Source: Aricia agestis (Eukaryota > Arthropoda > Insecta > Lepidoptera > Lycaenidae). From it: a stretch of DNA of 64,000 bases. Position 1 is the first letter of the stretch; each line of letters starts with the position of its first letter. The translations under genes were made by a program, and so were the position numbers. Shown here in pieces: positions 24,301 to 29,592 of the stretch. Location: contig NC_056406.1 in the NCBI RefSeq assembly GCF_905147365.1, positions 1,624,501-1,688,500 of the forward strand, written 5' to 3'. Under the pieces are notes generated by a model that did not search any database, was not told where the DNA came from, and was given only the letters and a program-made list of their open reading frames with translations.

Positions 24301-25366
24301 CTGTGTACTAGGTGTACGTCCTATTTATGGACTACATACCACCTACCATGAACACTCCGCATTACTATAATATTATGCTGCTTAGATTCAGCTCACCGAA
24401 TAAAAAATATCGGAAGAAAGCAAAAAAGTTAAGGCAGGTTTCCATGTTTCTTGTCACTTCACAAAGTAATGGTTGGGGAGGAGAGAAGGGATTTCGGGAA
24501 TAGCTCGAGGATGTCAGATTAAGCTTGTATAGGCTTCCGACATGTGTCTAGTTATCAGTATAGAAATCAGATTTCTCAGGTGGTGGGTAAATTTTTTTTT
24601 TTATATTGAAATGTCGTCGGATCTGTCAGATTAAGATAGGGGATGTTTAGTATACCCCAAAGAAGCTTCCATAATATAAAGCACTGACGATTCAAAGGTG
24701 TAGTTTTGTTGGTGACACACTACTTAACAATGATACATGATTTTGCCGGCCTCAGTGTAAGACTTTAACTCTATTTTCTTGAGAGGACCCAGTTGCCTAC
24801 AGATGGGATTTGGTGTCTTTTAAAGACGATACTTTAGGGCAGTGGCACTCAACCTTTTCTTTACACGGCCACAAACACATTTTTGTTTTGGTGTCGCGAG
24901 CCGCAACCAAAATTTTTTGGGTTAAAAAATGACGTTCTTGTAAATTAGCAATTTTAAAGTGGAAATATTTCTACGACTTTAACTTTAAACTATTTTGCCG
25001 GTGGGCATGAATTTCAAAATGGTGGCCACTGATGAAGTCCCGGGCGGCGGGCCGCGGGTTTAAGGCCGGTATAAATAGTCAGTACTTAAGATGCATCTCG
25101 GTCTGAAGACGCGGTTCGGCTCTATGATTGGTCCAAATTTTGACAGCCAACCAATCACAAAGCCTGAACCGTGTCTTGAGACCTTGAGAGAGATGCATCT
25201 TGAGTACTGACTATTTATACCGGCCTAGGATAGCTGCTTTAGGGCTACATGAACACTTCCTGTGTGTGTATTCAGGCTGCCGTGGGTACTCACATTTCCG
25301 TCTCTCCGTGGTGGTGGGCACGGCATACTCCTTGTCCGGCACCTCCTCCTTCACCTTCGCCTCCAT
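3021..25366 (-). CDS. nvy: Nervy/MTG8 (ETO, CBFA2T) family transcriptional corepressor, 11 coding exons
   Basis: Spliced CDS: complement of join(3021..3338, 3564..3671, 4001..4150, 4546..4670, 5301..5471, 5894..6063, 11940..12055, 12264..12410, 13305..13465, 14073..14165, 25294..25366), 1632 nt, 543 residues. Each exon has AG/GT borders and all phases join. Order: basic/Ser-Pro N-terminus (1-74), TAFH/NHR1 (about 75-165), linker with GKRRASDP, NHR2 helix (about 280-310), NHR3-like coiled region (about 316-385), MYND finger (404-440), low-complexity tail. Family knowledge: these nuclear adaptors tetramerise through NHR2, bind E-proteins through TAFH and recruit N-CoR/SMRT-type corepressors through MYND; fly Nervy also acts as an A-kinase anchoring protein in axon guidance. 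Oddities: the helix that follows NHR2 in vertebrate proteins (REELNYW region) was not found, and exons 3 and 5 have partial copies nearby. The ATG falls directly after an acceptor, so upstream exons must exist; they may be untranslated or could add N-terminal sequence. The identity is firm; the extreme 5' end is not. Confidence 0.93.
3140..3210 (-). repeat. Coding 27-bp minisatellite in nvy exon 11
   Basis: Two adjacent 27-bp units and a partial third (plus strand: GAGGTCAAGGTCATCCGGTC) encode TLTSGADRM, TLTSGADRM, TLTSG on the minus strand. The unit is a multiple of three, so copy-number change keeps the frame. Confidence 0.8.
3564..3671 (-). CDS. nvy: nvy coding exon 10: MYND zinc finger
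   Basis: Residues 403-438. Zinc ligands: C404-x2-C407, C415-x2-C418, C424-x3-C428, H436, with C440 supplied by exon 11, which is the C-x2-C...H-x3-C MYND pattern. The exon encodes CWNCGRKAQETCSGC and YCSAFCQHKDWE, very close to vertebrate ETO. Acceptor TTTTGCTGGCAG; donor CACCAG/GTACAC. Reading through the donor gives HHQVHHPHYHH and a stop at 3459, losing the last ligand. Confidence 0.95.
3745..3870. mobile_element. MITE relic in nvy intron 10
   Basis: Related to the MITE at 48731-48915: AATAAAATGCCACTTTATGA followed by CATAGG and a central TTTACGCCAC block. Terminal repeats are decayed. Confidence 0.45.
4001..4150 (-). CDS. nvy: nvy coding exon 9: second half of the NHR3 helix
   Basis: Residues 353-402, beginning VKRQALLELQRAVGAAES, which matches the NHR3 helix of vertebrate MTG proteins (VKRQAM.ELQKAV). 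In family members this helical region has been linked to PKA regulatory-subunit binding. It ends in a Pro/Ser-rich linker to the MYND exon. Acceptor CTCTTTTAG, donor CAGAAT/GTAAGT; phase 0 at both ends. Confidence 0.93.
4410..4530 (+). repeat. Dispersed repeat R2 in nvy intron 8
   Basis: Shares CCGAAGCCC..., AACTTCGATAGCGCGATGCA and GTACCGCCAC with 8066-8226 and 33497-33628. No terminal repeats or coding capacity are seen, and I do not know the family. It ends about 15 bases before exon 8 on the plus strand. Confidence 0.6.
4546..4670 (-). CDS. nvy: nvy coding exon 8: first half of the NHR3-like coiled region
   Basis: Residues 311-352 (GVEPTESTDIKRTASEIMAA ... RRRAEDAVNQ). The closing AEDAVNQ followed by VKRQ from exon 9 matches AEEAVNEVKRQ of vertebrate MTG8. 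Acceptor TTCTAACCAG, donor AACCAG/GTGCTT. The region is highly charged and predicted helical by inspection. Confidence 0.92.
4690..4880. repeat. Imperfect inverted CAGTCCATCA repeats in nvy intron 7
   Basis: TCAGTCCATCA occurs near 4731 and 4793, and inverted (TGATGGACTG) near 4848. The pattern resembles a decayed MITE. The rest of the 630-bp intron shows no exon, notably none encoding the expected post-NHR2 helix. Confidence 0.35.
5301..5471 (-). CDS. nvy: nvy coding exon 7: NHR2 tetramerisation helix
   Basis: Residues 254-310. DDEWKNINTMLNCILSMVEK followed by TKRALAILQQR (280-310) matches the ETO NHR2/HHR helix (EWKHLDHLLNCIMDMVEKTRRSL), which mediates homo- and hetero-tetramerisation. Acceptor TTTCAAATGCAG, donor CAGAGAG/GTCAGT. 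In vertebrates the helix continues REELNYW; here the next detectable exon starts GVEPTES, so that stretch is missing or lies in an exon I cannot see. Confidence 0.95.
5894..6063 (-). CDS. nvy: nvy coding exon 6: aromatic/proline linker between NHR1 and NHR2
   Basis: Residues 198-253, starting FYEPQTNGSHEEFPPHAKRP and ending PAFERRD. It corresponds to the proline- and tyrosine-rich linker of ETO. Acceptor CCTATTCCAG, donor GACG/GTAAGT. The antisense strand has overlapping open frames caused by GC bias. Confidence 0.92.
6860..6970 (-). mobile_element. Helitron-like tail family C, 3' part
   Basis: Reverse complement of the 3' portion of 62390-62557: on the plus strand AACTAGTTATTTGAGCTTTG then GGTATTCGATAAAACACG and TTATCGCCCCC. 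The shared end is CTAG followed by T on the sense strand. Confidence 0.55.
6971..7417. other. Intronic sequence (nvy intron 5)
   Basis: AT-rich, with a small GC-rich unique island at about 7255-7350 (GCGCGGTGCGCGGTGTGTGC). No gene seen. Confidence 0.3.
7418..7628 (-). mobile_element. Helitron-like tail family A
   Basis: Nearly complete reversed copy: TTATCGCGCGAGAACCGTAC, CTCCATACCAAATTTCAGC, GAAGAGGTAACATAAAGACA, ATTTATAATATTAGTATGGA. Confidence 0.7.
8066..8226 (+). repeat. Dispersed repeat R2 with (CCGA)n head
   Basis: Begins with four to five GACC units, then TATGCTCGGTCAGGCCGAAG, and ends AATTGTTAGTACCGCCACA. Best matched by 33497-33628, which also has a GACCGAGCGAG head. Confidence 0.65.
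8251..8388. mobile_element. Foldback MITE with 60-bp arms
   Basis: Arms 8251-8312 and 8328-8388 are inverted copies with only a few mismatches (AAGAAAGTGAAGAAATTAAA ... AGTGTCATCCCTTT). The loop is about 15 nt. No coding capacity. Confidence 0.8.
9005..9157 (+). mobile_element. TTAA-flanked MITE (R1), long copy with two perfect hairpins
   Basis: Shares TTAACACCTCCATCGTGGG and ATCGCAGACACAATAGATTT with 21130-21217, 27039-27122 and 63161-63247. Those copies are 85 bp and end GATGGGTTAA. Flanking TTAA (9005-9008 and 9154-9157) suggests piggyBac-type insertion. This copy is longer and holds two hairpins: 9043-9065/9070-9092 (23-bp arms, 4-nt loop) and 9097-9115/9126-9144 (19-bp arms, 10-nt loop). 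Confidence 0.75.
9158..9968. other. Intronic sequence, no gene
   Basis: A chance open frame on the minus strand (9216-9785) shows no domain and includes a CAGACAGACAG repeat remnant. I see no supported feature. Confidence 0.3.
9969..10689. mobile_element. Composite MITE, GGGTCAATTCAGACCGCAAC family
   Basis: Outer termini GGGTCAATTCAGACCGCAAC and its inverted form at 10664-10689 (GCGTCGCGTTGTGCTCTGAA...). Inside lie a small palindrome at about 10093-10120 (GTCAATTCAGACC/GGTCTGAATTGAC) and a second full element at 10171-10296. A relative with TAA duplication is at 42769-43046. Confidence 0.65.
10171..10296. mobile_element. MITE nested in the 9969-10689 element
   Basis: GGGTTGATTCAGACCGCAAC at one end and TTTGCATCAACCC at the other, with TAA on both sides (10168-10170 and 10297-10299). 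This fits PIF/Harbinger-like target duplication. Confidence 0.65.
10690..11850. other. Intronic sequence with GC-rich islands
   Basis: Contains a 12-bp-arm hairpin near 10811-10845 (AAAATAAGGCAT/ATGCCTTATTTT). Two unique GC-rich islands at about 11025-11125 and 11520-11590 are possible regulatory elements. No exon with splice sites is seen. Confidence 0.3.
11851..11912 (-). pseudogene. Partial copy of nvy exon 5 in the following intron
   Basis: 62 bp matching 11997-12058 with three mismatches. It includes the CAG acceptor and the first about 59 exon bases (MPLQHVRIHEHLVLEAGGDA), then falls into unrelated sequence with an in-frame TGA. It starts only 27 nt past the exon 5 donor, too close for a normal intron. 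It looks like a recent local duplication, probably not used. Confidence 0.8.
11940..12055 (-). CDS. nvy: nvy coding exon 5: end of TAFH region and linker
   Basis: Residues 159-196 plus two bases: TPLQYVRSHEHLVLEAGGDA ... GKRRASD. Aligns with ETO NPAQYLAQHEQLLLDA and NGKRRTPD. Acceptor ATCCTTCAG, donor GACCC/GTGAGT. Confidence 0.93.
12264..12410 (-). CDS. nvy: nvy coding exon 4: TAFH/NHR1, second half
   Basis: Residues 110-158, 49 whole codons: AGGVNIEEFQAGVQECTNYP and PGFLRALLPPVQRDLHARAR. Matches ETO IEEFHSKLQEATNFPLRPFV and FLKANLPLLQREL. Family role: this four-helix domain binds the activation domains of E-proteins. Acceptor TCTCACTCTCAG, donor AAGCAG/GTGATG. Confidence 0.96.
12411..13153. 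other. nvy intron 3, no feature
   Basis: AT-rich sequence without recognised repeat or exon up to the exon 3 fragment duplication. Confidence 0.3.
13154..13250 (-). pseudogene. Partial copy of the 3' end of nvy exon 3 with a dead donor
   Basis: Aligns with 13258-13350, which covers intron start plus the last about 45 exon bases. The copy (exon-like part 13208-13250) has a 2-bp deletion that shifts frame, and the donor GTG/GTAACT has become GTG/ATAACT. It is a local tandem duplication of about 95-100 bp and cannot be spliced as a normal exon. Confidence 0.8.
13305..13465 (-). CDS. nvy: nvy coding exon 3: start of TAFH/NHR1
   Basis: Residues 56-109: a Ser/Pro-rich lead (TLSSTESLSPPPEGR), then LQRLRRFLSALLAFAADVGP and DTGDRVRHLIHNLV, matching ETO LSKLKRFLTTLQQFGNDISP and IGERVRTLVLGLV. 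Acceptor GTACCCACAG, donor CTTGTG/GTAACT. Confidence 0.95.
13505..13650 (+). mobile_element. MITE, GTTGATTC family, in nvy intron 2
   Basis: GAAGTTGATACCTAGGCAG, then GTCATTTGGTCGGCTTAT and AACGCAACCAAATTACTTA. It matches 39567-39734 and 47065-47222 over most of its length; the terminal base words are decayed. Confidence 0.65.
14073..14165 (-). CDS. nvy: nvy coding exon 2: charged and Ser/Pro-rich N-terminal segment
   Basis: Residues 25-55: SSGKERRSPEQDETRASPTP then GPPSPQNNGTT. Phase and frame fit exons 1 and 3 exactly. Acceptor TTCGTTACAG, donor CACTACAG/GTGAGA. It resembles the Ser/Pro-rich N-terminus of MTG proteins in composition only. Confidence 0.88.
14285..14525 (+). mobile_element. 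Helitron-like tail family D
   Basis: TATAAAACTCAAGGGTGACT, CCACTGGACGGATCGGGCTG, TTGGCATGCAGGTAGATTTT, then CGCGAGCGAAGCCGCGGGC and AAAAGCTCGT. Other copies: 16884-17123 (reverse) and the interrupted one at 52030-53345. Confidence 0.65.
14526..16496. other. nvy intron 1, mostly unique AT-rich sequence
   Basis: A hairpin at about 15105-15140 (AGAAACCCTGGA/TCCAGGGTTTCT) and a GC-rich unique island at about 15395-15490 stand out. No exon found. Confidence 0.3.
16497..16655 (+). mobile_element. Helitron-like tail family A
   Basis: ATCCATACTAATCTGTCTGT, TACCTCTTCACACCCAAACT, ATGTACGGTTCCTTGCGATA. It creates most of a spurious 157-codon open frame here. Confidence 0.65.
16884..17123 (-). mobile_element. 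Helitron-like tail family D, reversed
   Basis: ACGAGCTTTTGCCCGCGGCT at the left end and CAGTCACCTTTAAGTTTTAT at the right. About 85 percent similar by eye to 14285-14525. Confidence 0.65.
17296..17556 (+). mobile_element. Helitron-like tail family E
   Basis: GCGAGCGAAGCGAGCCCTAG, ACTTTTGTGGTACACTTTAC, TCAGTCAAGGTTTGGTTACT, ending TTTTAGCTAGT. Second copy at 26622-26837. The CTAG-T end is as in families B and C. Confidence 0.6.
17686..17948. mobile_element. Foldback MITE with about 110-bp arms (TACAGGGTGT)
   Basis: Near-perfect inverted arms running from TACAGGGTGTAACAAAAATA through ACTGTGAAAGTAGCAGCGCT to CACTTTTGTATGG, with a loop of about 30 nt. TA dinucleotides flank it, as for Tc1/mariner-type insertion. 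A single diverged arm lies at 21836-21965. Confidence 0.85.
17949..18527. other. Intronic spacer, no gene
   Basis: Unique AT-rich sequence; nothing recognised. Confidence 0.25.
18528..18862 (+). mobile_element. SINE family 2, tRNA-headed, full copy
   Basis: Pol III-like head: TGGTCTAGTGGTTGAGAGC (box A region) and GTGGGTTCGATTCCCGAG (box B). The body has AGGCTGATCACCCGATTGTC and CTCTCGCCAGTCGTGTCGG; the end has AAAATTACTCCTGCGGCC and ACCGGCCACCG. A second copy at 34278-34612 defines the family. It is not a functional tRNA: no cloverleaf acceptor closure. Confidence 0.75.
18912..19275 (-). mobile_element. SINE family 3 with pyrimidine-rich core, reversed
   Basis: Sense is minus: GTGGGAGAGCCATGC ... 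ACAGCGCTTGCGCTGTG ... GAGTGAGTTTACC, a variable CCCTTCCC/CCCTATTCCC minisatellite, TTAAAAGG..GCAACGCACC, GGGCGACGGAAGTTGCTTTC, then CGTTTGTCCCC and a poly(A) tail. Other copies: 38252, 39914, 40725 (reversed), 47270 (forward), and fragments at 23285 and 60203. Confidence 0.8.
19470..19597. mobile_element. MITE, GGCCTGTTTCACCACTT family
   Basis: Inverted ends GGCCTGTTTCACCACTT(T/C)CT with TAA on each side (19467-19469, 19598-19600), PIF/Harbinger-like. The second copy, inverted, is at 62175-62313. Confidence 0.85.
19908..20170. mobile_element. Two family A tails fused as an inverted pair
   Basis: A plus-strand copy (19908-20050: GTGTGTCTGTGTATCTGTTA ... GGAGTTGCGTCATGATATC) meets a reversed, 3'-truncated copy (20051-20170: ATTTCAGCAAAATTGGTTCA ... 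ATAATATTAGTATGGAT). The product is a long imperfect palindrome. Confidence 0.65.
20171..21129. other. Intronic sequence, no gene
   Basis: Unique, AT-rich; no exon or recognised repeat. Confidence 0.25.
21130..21217 (+). mobile_element. TTAA-flanked MITE R1, short form
   Basis: TTAACACCTCCATCGTGGGT ... CGGCAGCCGGCTGCCG (central palindrome) ... GGGTTAA. TTAA at both ends. Confidence 0.75.
21378..21410. repeat. Perfect hairpin, 14-bp arms
   Basis: CTACGAATAATAAA / TTTATTATTCGTAG with a 5-nt loop, in otherwise unique sequence. Confidence 0.7.
21836..21965 (+). mobile_element. Single arm of the TACAGGGTGT foldback MITE
   Basis: ACAGGGTGTAAAAAACTAAG, TTAGGGTGTGTATGTGTCCC, GTGAAAGTAGCAGCGCTGAA, matching one arm of 17686-17948. 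The second arm is missing. Confidence 0.65.
21966..23284. other. Intronic sequence, no gene
   Basis: No recognised element; the open frame at 22754-23050 (minus) has no domain or codon signature. Confidence 0.25.
23285..23412 (+). mobile_element. SINE family 3, 3' fragment
   Basis: GCCGGCAAAGCACCTGCAG, TGCGAGTGTCCATGGGCGAC, CGTTTGTCCCCTTATTTTAT and a poly(A) run. Confidence 0.65.
23477..23715. repeat. ATCGAT-rich minisatellite, three 79-80-bp units
   Basis: Units start at 23477, 23557 and 23636 (AACCCATTTTTTATGAAAAT), each followed by CGATT, TTAATTAATCGAAACCCTT and AATCGATTAA. The first two are nearly identical and the third is diverged. The following 50 bp (to about 23765) stay dense in ATCGAT/ATTAATCGA words. 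Confidence 0.85.
23766..25062. other. Intronic sequence, no gene
   Basis: A palindromic AT/GT stretch at about 24255-24310 (CACTGTATAGTGTATACAC) is the only visible structure. Confidence 0.3.
25063..25226. mobile_element. MITE with about 36-bp terminal repeats, next to nvy exon 1
   Basis: AGGCCGGTATAAATAGTCAG ... TTAAGATGCATCTC at the left and its inverted form at the right, one or two mismatches. TA flanks suggest a Tc1/mariner-type target. It ends about 70 bp from the exon 1 donor. Confidence 0.8.
25294..25366 (-). CDS. nvy: nvy coding exon 1 as found: predicted start
   Basis: ATG at 25366 directly follows an acceptor (TAATGTTGTCTGCAG). It encodes MEAKVKEEVPDKEYAVPTTT ERRK and one base, then donor GGAAAT/GTGAGT. 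Frame and phase fit exon 2. Because an acceptor precedes it, a 5' exon lies upstream (higher coordinates). This methionine may be the true start, or an internal residue of a longer isoform. Confidence 0.82.
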
Positions 25367-25439
25367 CTGCAGACAACATTATCAGTTTAGACTTTGCAAT
25401 TTTACTACCAAAACTGTAAACTCTTCTTTAGGGGGTTAA

Positions 25440-26460
25440 CTTTGTTTACTTTAAAATAGCATTGTTTCATACCAATTACTATAATATGAATCACCAACGT
25501 TGTATACTTACTTAATATTATTAAGCTGGTGTTAATTGATTAAACGCGCTATAGTTTCAAGAATCAATGAAACAATTTTTATGTAATTTAGCACGGATAT
25601 GGAACAAAACATGAGATAATCTATACGAGTATAGACTTCTATGCGGGAAAAGTACGGTTCCCATTTTCCTTATTTACGCAGACGGAACCCCGCGGATTCT
25701 AGTTCCCCTACACCTAAAGCCAGCTGTTTCTTCTCTGCACCTGGAGCCAACAGCACATTTGTACATCATCAGGGCTGTGAGATTAACCAGCTGCGGCGCG
25801 TGGTCTGTATCTGCCGGCGCAGACGCCATCTTCGTTGTATAAATACCCTCAAGTTCAGATTGCATCCGGTGAGAGTTTCTGATTTATTTTACCTCGGAAA
25901 GTCTATGGGTGATCCTTATGCGGTTGGCATAAAGGTCCTGTTAAAGGTGAAATAATTGTGAAAGATGTTAGTGTACAATAAGTCCTGGACCAATTCTCGT
26001 CCAAAAGTGATATAATCCGATTTCGGTGATGTGTTGCATTAAAAAAAGAGAATTACATGATTGATTTGTTAGACTATTGAAAAGGGCTAGCAATCTGGAC
26101 AAATATGTAGAAAATCGTACCTTTTCAAGTAATGTAAAATATTATGTTCTCGTATGTCAAAATAACTGCATTGTTTGTTACATGTTCTACAATTTATTTT
26201 GTGGGTTCATCGGATTATTCCTGCTCTACATATTTCTCCGTTACCTTTAACTCCGTGATTGAGATACTTTTAAAACTTCTAGAAGTTTTGTTAACCTGTA
26301 TTATTTGGAAGTTAAAATAGACAAGATTGCCAAAGTCATTGCCACTCCAAACACTCCAGCAAACACAACAAATCAGGGTCCCACGCACGTCGGATACATA
26401 AACCGTGGTGGTCTGCGGAGTTTAGCGGCGGAAATGCCGGTCTGCCGGACCCCGCCTCAC
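25440..26460. other. Upstream intron sequence, no gene
   Basis: No repeat or exon recognised up to the GC-rich segment that starts near 26390. Confidence 0.3.
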
Positions 26461-26580
26461 CTGTGACGTCACGGCCAGGTGCCGGCCACATGGTGGTGTA
26501 TTATTACCGGACTATTTCAGCGTGCTGCTGCAGTCGCCCGCGTCAAACGTGATGTAAGATTGACTGTGTGAACGGCACGG
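26461..26580 (-). promoter_or_regulatory. Candidate nvy 5' exon/promoter segment
   Basis: Unique GC-rich stretch 1.1 kb upstream of exon 1. On the minus strand, GTGACGTCACAG is followed by donor GTGAGG at 26460. Splicing to 25366 would place CACAG before ATGGAGG. The exon has an ATG at 26491 that would open an out-of-frame uORF overlapping the nvy start. No transcript evidence is available. Confidence 0.35.
26464..26471. promoter_or_regulatory. Perfect palindromic CRE (TGACGTCA)
   Basis: Full 8-bp CREB/ATF consensus within the candidate 5' exon, 3 bases from its donor. CACCTG and CAGGTG E-box words lie within 20 bp. Confidence 0.45.
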
Positions 26581-26621
26581 AAAGTGTAAACGTATGATAC
26601 TATTTATTGAAATATGTTTAA

Positions 26622-26837
26622 TCACGAAGCGAGCCCTAGTATATCCCACAACCTGAGCACTTTTGTGGTACACTTTACGAAAAAACTATCGAGCCTATTG
26701 ATTCATAGTAATTTTTATTTATATGTCAATGTGTTATCAGTCAAGGTTTGGTTACTATTAAAATAAAAAAAAAACTGCCTTAAAGATTATTACAACGCAA
26801 ATCCGACGCGAGCCCTCACACAGCTCGGCTTTTAGCT
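26622..26837 (+). mobile_element. Helitron-like tail family E
   Basis: GAAGCGAGCCCTAGTATATC to CGGCTTTTAGCTAGT; shorter than 17296-17556 by small deletions. Confidence 0.6.
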
Positions 26838-27038
26838 AGTTTAATCATAAATTAAGGTTTAAATATCACAAATATAATTATAGCACTTTTTCCTAGTACT
26901 TAAAATGAAGACGACTATAACAGCAATTTTATTGAATAGACACCATAGAGCTGGCACTTCTAAACTTTCAAAATTACTGCATAAAATAAAATGTTTTGTT
27001 TTATGCAGTATCTAGTCTAATGATATCTTTAGTTCATA

Positions 27039-27122
27039 ATACCTCGATCGTGGGAACCGCAGACACAATAGCCTTTCAATTGTTATGCGGCACCCAGGTT
27101 CCGCTTGGGGATTGATGGGTTA
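27039..27122 (+). mobile_element. TTAA-type MITE R1, diverged
   Basis: ACCTCGATCGTGGGAACCGC and ATTGTTATGCGGCACCC to GATGGGTTAA; the left TTAA is lost. Confidence 0.6.
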
Positions 27123-27418
27123 AATATATAGTTATAAATTACATAAACGGTAAAGAAGTTTTCGATTAACTAAAAGATCACAATCAAGAAACTAAAAAAT
27201 CTTGAATAAAAACTACTAAGGCACCTTAACGCAAAGGGGGCACTGAAAATAATTTTAAATAACCAATGAGCATTGATATTGAACAAGTGGTGCCTTAATA
27301 CGTCGCAGATGGCGACCCTAACGCCAGCTGTGGAGGAGCTCCTGAGATTATACTACTTTGTACATATTACATTGTGGCTTAATATATATGTCACGTTAAA
27401 GATGTTAGCTACTGTAAA

Positions 27419-27705
27419 AATGACGACCTATGTGGCTCAGTTGGTGGGCTGTTGGTAGCTCAAACCGAGGGTCGCGGGTTTGAATTCCGCCGACAGAACA
27501 AAAAAGTTTTCAAAGTTCCTTTGTCATGGATGTGTATTAAATATGTGTATCATAATATAATAAAAATCTTAAACATGTGTAAAGTATAAACGTATGAAAT
27601 ATATTTCCGTCGTCTGGTACCTGTAACACAAGTCCTTCAGGTACTTAGCACGGGGCCAGACTGACGTGGTGAGAAGCGTCCATAGATAAAAAAATAAAAT
27701 AAAGG
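27419..27705 (+). mobile_element. SINE family 1, tRNA-headed
   Basis: Head ATGTGGCTCAGTTGG (box A) and GGTCGCGGGTTTGAATTCC (box B), then CGACAGAACAAAAAAGTTTT, GTCTGGTACCTGTAACACAA, CTTCAGGTACTTAGCACGGG, ACTGACGTGG and GAAGCGTCCATAGAT. Copies at 32885, 42405 and 55740, all in plus orientation. Confidence 0.8.
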
Positions 27706-27765
27706 CTCAATGCTACGAATCTATTGACGATCAAAATATTATGTTGCATTGTAAAACTGTTATTT

Positions 27766-27970
27766 ATTATGCGCCAGATGACGGCCGCAACTCCGTTGCG
27801 CCAAAATTCCTTTTTTGCGCGGAACCCAAACATTTTCCGGGTAAAAAGTATCTTATTTCCTTTCCCGGGACTCAAACTATCTCGATGCTAAGCATCAGCC
27901 AAATCGGTGTAGCGGTTTGAGCGTGAAGACAGACACACTTTCGCATTCATAATAATATTAGAATGGAAGT
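27766..27970 (-). mobile_element. Helitron-like tail family A
   Basis: GGCCGCAACTCCGTTGCGCC, CCGGGTAAAAAGTATCTTAT, AGACAGACACACTTTCGCAT; lies 60 bp after SINE 1. Confidence 0.65.
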
Positions 27971-28142
27971 ATGGATGCGAGTCCCCTCGACTTTGCACGG
28001 ATACAAACGAAAATACATTCTATCTATTATTATTGTTCTCTATCTGTTACCTCCTGTACAATGTACGGTTGTCGCGTTAAGACTAGAAAGTCGTTGCAAT
28101 GGAGTTGCTAATTGCTATAGATAGCCGATGTAGATACAATTT

Positions 28143-28355
28143 GGTAGAAAATCGAATATATAAAAATAAGTCGGGTTTTCCTTCCTGACGCTATAACTCC
28201 AGAACGCACGAACCGATTTCTACGGTTTTGCATTCGTTGGAAAGGTCTCGGGCTCCGTGAGGTCTATAAAAAAAATCGGAAAAAACTTCAAGAGAAAAGC
28301 AGGAAAACAGGGAAAATCATTTTATGGCAAAACAACGTTTGCCGGGACAGCTAGT
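28143..28355 (+). mobile_element. Helitron-like tail family B
   Basis: Nearly identical to 985-1204, ending CGGGACAGCTAGT. Confidence 0.65.
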
Positions 28356-28638
28356 ATCTTAATAAAAGCTCAAAAACTTTGTTATCCTGACATCAATATA
28401 TGACTAAACTATGATCTATTTATATAAACGCGATACTGCCCTATGATTATCTGACACAGGTGCGGCACAGGTGTGCATCGCGGCAAAAATAGCGATAATA
28501 GTTTGGACACAGGTGTGCGGTGTGCCACAGGTGCATCGCACTGATTGAGTGCTTATAAATAGCTGTAATGATTGATCGTAATAATTTTGACACTACGTAA
28601 TCGGTAAAAACGGCGGGAATAACAAAAATGTACTATCC

Positions 28639-28732
28639 GAGAAGTTGATTCATAGGCAGATGGCGGACCTACGTAATTTAATCGCGTTATGCCAAACCCA
28701 GCTGACAGCTAGATCACAAGTAAAATTAAACT
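28639..28732 (+). mobile_element. MITE fragment, GTTGATTC family
   Basis: GAGAAGTTGATTCATAGGCA, GATGGCGGACCTACGTAATT, then CAGCTGACAGC; the right end is truncated. Confidence 0.55.
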
Positions 28733-28741
28733 GACATAGTG

Positions 28742-29004
28742 TGGTTTTATAGTGACGCGTCTGCTAGCGCGGTTGGTAAGCGTCGCAGTCTACAAGCTTT
28801 GAATGCCTTAGATCGTTACATAGTAAAATAAACCGCGCGGATGGCCCGCGTGGACGGTATTTCGGCCACGCTGTTCTCATTGCGACTCTACGAGGTGGCA
28901 AATCGCGTGGCACTGAACTCGCTTTATAGTTTCGATCGGATCATCCGCGTGCTTGCAAGACGAGCTTACCACCTGCGCGGACGGTACGCGTCACTGTAAA
29001 ACCA
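28742..29004. mobile_element. MITE with 19-bp inverted ends (TGGTTTTAYAGTGACGCGT)
   Basis: Ends 28742-28760 and 28986-29004 differ at one base. The interior is GC-richer than the surroundings and has CGCGTGG words. No TSD recognised. Confidence 0.7.
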
Positions 29005-29385
29005 GCCATAATCCAACCACATGACCCAGGTCCGTCACCTGCGTCTACTGAAATCACTAAAATGTATGTATGAGGTACTATCAAACAATTAATTTTTAAA
29101 CATTTTCTCACATTTTTTCATGTAGGCAAGTAGTTTTTCACACTTATTCCACTAATTACCCCTCCCCCCCCCCTCGTTTGGGCGCAGCTGGCGGGCGGAC
29201 GGACGCGCGGACAAACATAATTACGTATAGCTGAGTGCACGCCGCTTATCCACGGATTTATTTATTTGGACACGTATTATAGCCGTTAAAGTACGCGTAT
29301 ATCGTTATATTTTGAACAATTTTCAGATATTATATAGAATTCATATGTAGTATTAATTTAACGCGGCTATTTATTTCTTCCTCAA

Positions 29386-29592
29386 TCCATACTTAATATT
29401 ATAAATGCGAAAGTGTGTCTGTCTGTTACCTCTTCAAGCTCAAACCGCTGAACCGATTTCACTGTTTGGCATGGAGATACTTTGAGCCCCGGGAAAAGAC
29501 ATAGGATACTTTTTACTCCGGAAAAATATGCGGTTCCCGAGCGATAAACTAATTTTGCCGCAACTGAGTCGCGGGTGCCATCTATTACTTGC
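29386..29592 (+). mobile_element. Helitron-like tail family A
   Basis: ATACTTAATATTATAAATGC, TGTCTGTCTGTTACCTCTTC, GCATGGAGATACTTTGAGCC to the GGGTGCCATCTA end. Confidence 0.7.
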
